NCBI GenBank assembly: GCA_964352025.1
Contig: CAYGPZ010000009.1
Coordinates: forward strand, 1 to 64,000
DNA: 64,000 nucleotides
Origin: Hirschia sp964352025
Lineage (GTDB): Bacteria; Pseudomonadota; Alphaproteobacteria; Caulobacterales; Hyphomonadaceae
Reading direction: 5' to 3'
Part shown: positions 59,730 through 64,000 of the stretch, one piece after another
Numbering within the stretch: position 1 is the first letter of the stretch
Layout of the letters: each line of letters starts with the position of its first letter
Notes under the pieces: model-generated
What the model saw: only the letters and a program-made list of their open reading frames with translations
Database searches by the model: none
What the model was told of the DNA's origin: nothing
Made by a program: the position numbers and the translations under genes

Positions 59730-62700
59730 ATATATCTTATGCTGAACTCGCCGTTACGACGAATTTCTCTTTTCTGCGCGGTGCCAGCCGTGCTGAGGAG
59801 CTTGTTGTGCAGGCTAAAGCGTTAGGCTTGTGTGCGATTGGTATTGCTGATCGTAATACATTAGCTGGCGTGGTGCGTGCGCATATGGCTGCTAAAGAGC
59901 ATGGCGTACGGTTGCTGATTGGCGCACGGTTGGACCTTACCGATGATATAAGCTTGTTGTGCTATCCGACGGACCGCGCTGCTTATGGGCGTTTGTCGCA
60001 TTTATTGTCGGATGGAAAAATGTGCGCGCCCAAAGGTGAATGTCATATCTCACTTGATGATGTTGCAGCCAAAGCTGAAGGGCAGATTTTTATAGTCATC
60101 CCACCGCTAAATTTGGATGATGATTTTGAAGATAAACTGACCAAGATAATAGAGATTCTAGGGCATAATCTGTATCTAGCCGCATCTTACCGTCATGGCG
60201 GTAAAAACTGTGAAAGCCTCGCGCGATTAAGCGCTATGGGAGCAAAGCATGGCGTACCGCTGATTGCGACGAATGATGTGCTTTATCATCTACCTAATAG
60301 ACGGCCTTTACAGGATATTCTCACCTGTATTCGAGAGCATGTTTCATTAGATCAAGCAGGTTATTTGCTTGAAGCTAATGCCGAACGACACCTTAAACCG
60401 GCGGCTGAGATGGAACGTTTATTTCGTGGTTTTGAGGACGCGATTGCGAATACGAAAAAAGTCGTTGATGCGTGCCAGTTTTCGCTTGATGAATTGCGAT
60501 ATGAATATCCTGATGAGCCTGTGCCAAGCCATAAAACACCTCAACAGCATTTGTTTGATCTGACATGGCAAGGTGCGAAATGGCGCTATCCTGAAGGTGT
60601 ACCAGATAAGGTGCGTGCATCATTGGAGTATGAGCTTGATCTTATTGAAGAGCTTAATGTAGCACCGTATTTTTTGACTGTGCACGATATTGTGAAATGG
60701 GCGCGCGAGCAGGAAATATTATGTCAGGGGCGCGGATCGGCTGCAAATTCAGCGGTGTGTTTTTGTCTGGGAATTACTAGTGTTGACCCATCAATTCATA
60801 ATCTTCTTTTTGATCGTTTCTTATCTCGCGAACGTAAGGAGCCACCCGATATTGATGTCGATTTTGAGCATGAGCGACGCGAAGAAGTCATCCAGTATAT
60901 TTATGCGCGCTATGGTCGCCATCGTGCGGGCCTAACCGCGACTGTGATTAGCTATCGTCCAAGGTCCGCTGTGCGGGAGGTCTGTAAAGCTTTTGGATTG
61001 AGTGAGGATGTCGCAACAGCGCTCGCTAAAACAAATTGGGGCGCTTACGGCAAAACTATTTCAGATAAGCAGGCAGGTGAAAGCGGCTTGGACCCGCACA
61101 ATGAAACCATTCGCCGCGTTCTATTCTTTACGCGTCAGATTATCGGTTTTCCGAGGCATTTATCCCAGCATGTTGGCGGCTTTGTTTTAACGCAAGGGCC
61201 TTTGGTTGAAACTGTGCCTATTGGCAACGCCGCTATGGAGGATCGCACCTTTATTGAGTGGGACAAGGACGATATCGACGCGCTGGGTATTATGAAGGTG
61301 GATGTGCTGGCTCTAGGCATGCTCAGCTGTATTCGTAAATGCTTTGATATGCTCCGACTGTATAAGGGGCAAGACTATAATCTAGCGACATTACCTCAAG
61401 AAGATCCCGTCGTTTATGACATGCTATGTGAAGCCGATAGTGTCGGTGTGTTTCAGGTTGAAAGCCGTGCGCAAATGACCATGTTGCCACGGTTAAGGCC
61501 GCGCACATTCTATGATCTTGTCATTGAAGTTGCGATTGTGCGACCTGGGCCCATTCAGGGCGATATGGTGCATCCCTATTTGCGGCGCAGGAAGGGGATT
61601 GAGCAGGTTAGCTATCCATCGCCATCGCCTGAGCATGGTCCGGCCGATGAACTTGAAAACATATTAAGTCGTACCTTAGGTGTGCCGCTTTTTCAGGAAC
61701 AAGCCATGCAGGTGGCGATTGATGCAGCTAAATTTACGGCTGATGAGGCAAATGGTTTACGCAAAGCAATGGCGACGTTTCGGCGTAATGGAACAATGGG
61801 GCTGTACGAAGACAAATTTATAAACGGGCTGGTGAACCGTGGGTATGAGCCAGACTTTGCTCAGGCCTGTTTTAATCAGGTAAAAGGGTTTGGAGATTAT
61901 GGTTTTCCTGAAAGTCATGCGGCCAGTTTTGCGTTATTGGTTTATGTGTCGTCATGGCTGAAATGCCATCATCCAGAAGTGTTTTGTGCAGCCATTTTAA
62001 ATTCTCAGCCCATGGGGTTTTATGCGCCAGCTCAGCTGGTACGCGATGCGCGAGAGCATAATGTAGAAGTACGTTCTGCAGATGTGAATTACTCTAATTG
62101 GGATAGTATTTTAGAGCCCAGAGAGGATGGACATTTTGCTGTACGTTTGGGGCTAAGGCAGATTGAAGGCTTGAGCGAAACACAGATACAAATTCTGGAG
62201 GAGCTAAGAGCTGGAGGATATGAAACACCTGAAGAGTTACGCCAGCGGACTGGGTTGCCGCGCGGAGTATTAGAGCGATTGGCTGCGGCAGATGCGTTTC
62301 GATCGATGGGATTAGATAGGCGCGAAGCTTTGTGGGCTATTCGCGGGCAGGCCCAAGAAGCTCCCGCAGAATTATTTGCTGTATCAGAAGTCAAAGAACA
62401 GGGGCTGGAGCCTGAAGTTGAGCTTCCTCAAATGCCTATGTCTGAGCATGTCATGCAAGATTATCATGCCACACGATTGTCTTTAAAGGCGCATCCGCTT
62501 TCCTTCTTGCGTGAACGGTATGCCAAGATGGGGATGTGCTCGGCAAAAGACATATATGACTTCCGCAGTGGGACGCGTGTGATTGTGGCGGGACTTGTTC
62601 TCGTGCGACAACGTCCGGGTACGGCGTCTGGAGTTGTATTTGTGACTTTGGAAGATGAGACCGGCGTGGCCAATCTTATTGTGTGGCCAAAAGTGATGGA

Positions 62701-62959
62701 ACGTTTCCGACCTGTGGTGATGGGCGCGTACCTCATTGCTGTAAGAGGGCGGGTTCAAACAGCAGACAATGTCACGCACATCCTAGCGGAAGAGGTGATT
62801 GATCGTACACTGGATCTAGAAACCCTCACAGAAGATGCGCAATACGTGCAGGCAAAAGGAAAAGAGGGCAAAAACTGGCCAGCTTATGGGCACAGATCAC
62901 AAACGGCCAAGCACCCTAGGAATGTGAGAGCTATACCAAGCAGTAGAGATTTTCATTGA
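59726..62959 (+). CDS. dnaE2: Error-prone DNA polymerase DnaE2
   Basis: 1077-residue C-family polymerase that does mutagenic lesion bypass under SOS. The GTG at 59726 overlaps the imuB stop and gives the usual YAELAVTTNFSFLRGAS N-terminus (PHP domain). Catalytic acids of the palm are in PPDIDVDFEHERREEV, and the Asp of DIDALGIMKVDVLALGML; the fingers/HhH and OB fold (VIVAGLVLVRQRPGTASGVVFVTLEDETGVANLIVWP) follow. Third gene of the LexA-controlled imuA-imuB-dnaE2 operon. Confidence 0.97.
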   Translation: MNISYAELAVTTNFSFLRGASRAEELVVQAKALGLCAIGIADRNTLAGVVRAHMAAKEHGVRLLIGARLDLTDDISLLCYPTDRAAYGRLSHLLSDGKMCAPKGECHISLDDVAAKAEGQIFIVIPPLNLDDDFEDKLTKIIEILGHNLYLAASYRHGGKNCESLARLSAMGAKHGVPLIATNDVLYHLPNRRPLQDILTCIREHVSLDQAGYLLEANAERHLKPAAEMERLFRGFEDAIANTKKVVDACQFSLDELRYEYPDEPVPSHKTPQQHLFDLTWQGAKWRYPEGVPDKVRASLEYELDLIEELNVAPYFLTVHDIVKWAREQEILCQGRGSAANSAVCFCLGITSVDPSIHNLLFDRFLSRERKEPPDIDVDFEHERREEVIQYIYARYGRHRAGLTATVISYRPRSAVREVCKAFGLSEDVATALAKTNWGAYGKTISDKQAGESGLDPHNETIRRVLFFTRQIIGFPRHLSQHVGGFVLTQGPLVETVPIGNAAMEDRTFIEWDKDDIDALGIMKVDVLALGMLSCIRKCFDMLRLYKGQDYNLATLPQEDPVVYDMLCEADSVGVFQVESRAQMTMLPRLRPRTFYDLVIEVAIVRPGPIQGDMVHPYLRRRKGIEQVSYPSPSPEHGPADELENILSRTLGVPLFQEQAMQVAIDAAKFTADEANGLRKAMATFRRNGTMGLYEDKFINGLVNRGYEPDFAQACFNQVKGFGDYGFPESHAASFALLVYVSSWLKCHHPEVFCAAILNSQPMGFYAPAQLVRDAREHNVEVRSADVNYSNWDSILEPREDGHFAVRLGLRQIEGLSETQIQILEELRAGGYETPEELRQRTGLPRGVLERLAAADAFRSMGLDRREALWAIRGQAQEAPAELFAVSEVKEQGLEPEVELPQMPMSEHVMQDYHATRLSLKAHPLSFLRERYAKMGMCSAKDIYDFRSGTRVIVAGLVLVRQRPGTASGVVFVTLEDETGVANLIVWPKVMERFRPVVMGAYLIAVRGRVQTADNVTHILAEEVIDRTLDLETLTEDAQYVQAKGKEGKNWPAYGHRSQTAKHPRNVRAIPSSRDFH

Positions 62960-63041
62960 AGTCTCTAGATACGGATATTGATGTTTCTTCTTCCGAACTT
63001 TGGAGTTCAATCAGTTTAGCAGATGGTAAAAGATGCTTTTC

Positions 63042-64000
63042 CTAGTCTTTTGCCATTTTGACTTCGAGGACTGATCCGGGCTGGATGAGGATTTCTTCTT
63101 GTCTGAGCGGGATATCAATTCCGGCTTCCTTGAATAGATCCCAGACTGATAGCATGACCGCCGAACCGACATTATTGATGCCGTTTTGAGGGTCTTCTAT
63201 CCAGAAACGACATTCGAGTTCTACGGCTTCATCTCCAAATTCCATGACAAGACAATTAGGCGCAGGGTCTTGCAGAACGCGGTCAACTTTAGCTGCACCG
63301 TCCATGACTAGTTTGGTCGCCATACGAAGGTCAGTCTCGTACTCAACGCGCAAACGGCGTTTGACCCGCACGCGGTTGTCTGAATAGCTCCAATTGACCA
63401 CTTTATTGGTGACGAGTTCCTCGTTTGGAATCAGGTGTTCTTTGCCGTCACGGGTTATGACAGAGGCATATCGAAGCCCTAATGAGTTCACCACACCGTA
63501 AGTTTCATCAACTTCAATAACGTCGTCTGGTTTGATGGATCGGTCCGTTAGCAAAATGATGCCAGACACAAAATTGGCCACGATTTGCTGCATACCAAAT
63601 CCAAGACCAACACCTAACGCACCCCCTAAAACAGCCAAGCCACCAAGGGGAATATTTAGGGATGTCAGTGCAAGGATGACCGCGCCGAAGAATAGACCAA
63701 CGTGCGTTGCATTGGATATCAGCACGCGAATAGATGGTTCAACGCGTGGCAAAGTATCTATGCGAGATCGAAGCTTTTTGGAAAGCCAGTTTGCGCCATA
63801 GAGGAATAGAGCTGAGAAAAGGATGGCTCGCACAACAAAAGGGATAGTGATTTGTTGATCGCCAAATGGGATGCCGTGCGTATCAAGCCATGTCATTGTT
63901 GGAGACAGCAGGCCAAACACATTCAGCCCAGCAACTATCCACGCAAGCCACGTGACGGGCTTTCTATATTCGGCGGGAATGACAAACGTTGCAGCGCGAA
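63042..64000 (-). CDS. MscS-family mechanosensitive channel, N-terminus cut by window edge
   Basis: About 319 visible codons, open to the right edge; the internal GTG at 63920 is probably not the start since the frame upstream encodes continuing membrane helix (VTWLAWIVAGLNVFGLLS). The channel core is typical (GALGVGLGFGMQQIVANFVSGIILLTDRSIKPDDVIEV) followed by the vestibule strands (YASVITRDGKEHLIPNEELVTNKVVNWSY). It is a larger relative with extra helices, as in MscK-like or YbdG-like channels. It is convergent with dnaE2. Confidence 0.92.
   Translation of the reverse strand, partial: RAATFVIPAEYRKPVTWLAWIVAGLNVFGLLSPTMTWLDTHGIPFGDQQITIPFVVRAILFSALFLYGANWLSKKLRSRIDTLPRVEPSIRVLISNATHVGLFFGAVILALTSLNIPLGGLAVLGGALGVGLGFGMQQIVANFVSGIILLTDRSIKPDDVIEVDETYGVVNSLGLRYASVITRDGKEHLIPNEELVTNKVVNWSYSDNRVRVKRRLRVEYETDLRMATKLVMDGAAKVDRVLQDPAPNCLVMEFGDEAVELECRFWIEDPQNGINNVGSAVMLSVWDLFKEAGIDIPLRQEEILIQPGSVLEVKMAKD

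Overview
The window looks like chromosome of a mid-GC marine or aquatic alphaproteobacterium, most likely in or near the Hyphomonadaceae (a Hirschia-like, lower-GC member fits; this is inference from gene content, not a database match). Pointers are the SOS-controlled imuA-imuB-dnaE2 mutasome with a GAAC-N7-GAAC LexA box, an ELM1-family protein downstream of greA, a DnaG primase without the usual zinc ligands, single-domain receivers ending in a GPDRRR tail, and several lipoproteins and TonB-linked genes. No rRNA, CRISPR array, insertion sequence or prophage was seen. One tRNA gene is present.

Layout. 1-5.1 kb: an unrecognised gene cut by the left edge, dinB, an orphan gene, and the uvrC-acetyltransferase pair. 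5.3-8.2 kb: two sister receivers and a di-haem peroxidase-like lipoprotein. 8.3-15 kb: an aspartate aminotransferase, a two-subunit sodium/solute symporter, and a YCII-protein/ECF-sigma pair with a VOC protein. 15-18.6 kb: a DUF2975/XRE membrane-regulator pair, a lipoprotein, and a sulfatase flanked by two homologous minus-strand small RNA candidates. 18.7-26.8 kb (minus strand): a LysR regulator, trxB, a CDF metal exporter, the greA-ELM1 pair and carB. 27-32.9 kb: a CAP-like lipoprotein, a catalytically dead receiver, an MBL hydrolase, an M48 peptidase, a soluble chemoreceptor-like Cache protein and carA. 33-38.3 kb: the yqeY-dnaG-rpoD macromolecular-synthesis cluster with a secreted protein abutting rpoD. 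38.4-50.1 kb: a TIR protein, MscS, YjbQ, an M28 peptidase, a TonB-C protein, arsM, panD, a membrane beta-domain protein, an NAD-dependent epimerase and a SIMPL protein with a decayed second copy. 50.3-57.3 kb: a tRNA-Met gene followed by an island bounded by 24-bp direct repeats of the tRNA 3' end. 57.5-63 kb: the SOS mutasome operon. The right edge holds a second MscS channel, cut at its N-terminus.

How genes work together. DinB, UvrC, ImuA, ImuB and DnaE2 form a DNA damage response spread over both ends of the window; only the mutasome shows a clear LexA box. CarA and CarB make carbamoyl phosphate from separated loci. The tRNA island carries a DeoR/GlpR-type repressor, a TonB-dependent receptor, a Tat-exported PhoD-like phosphatase and an MFS-like DUF5690 permease; together they look like an organophosphate scavenging module, but the permease has an in-frame amber codon and no integrase is present, so the island appears partly decayed.

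Most noteworthy for follow-up: the twin small RNAs around the sulfatase (same promoter spacing, same C-rich motifs, a compensatory base-pair change in the terminator stem), the integrase-less tRNA island with its operator array, the truncated SIMPL duplicate, and a set of signalling proteins with unusual architecture.
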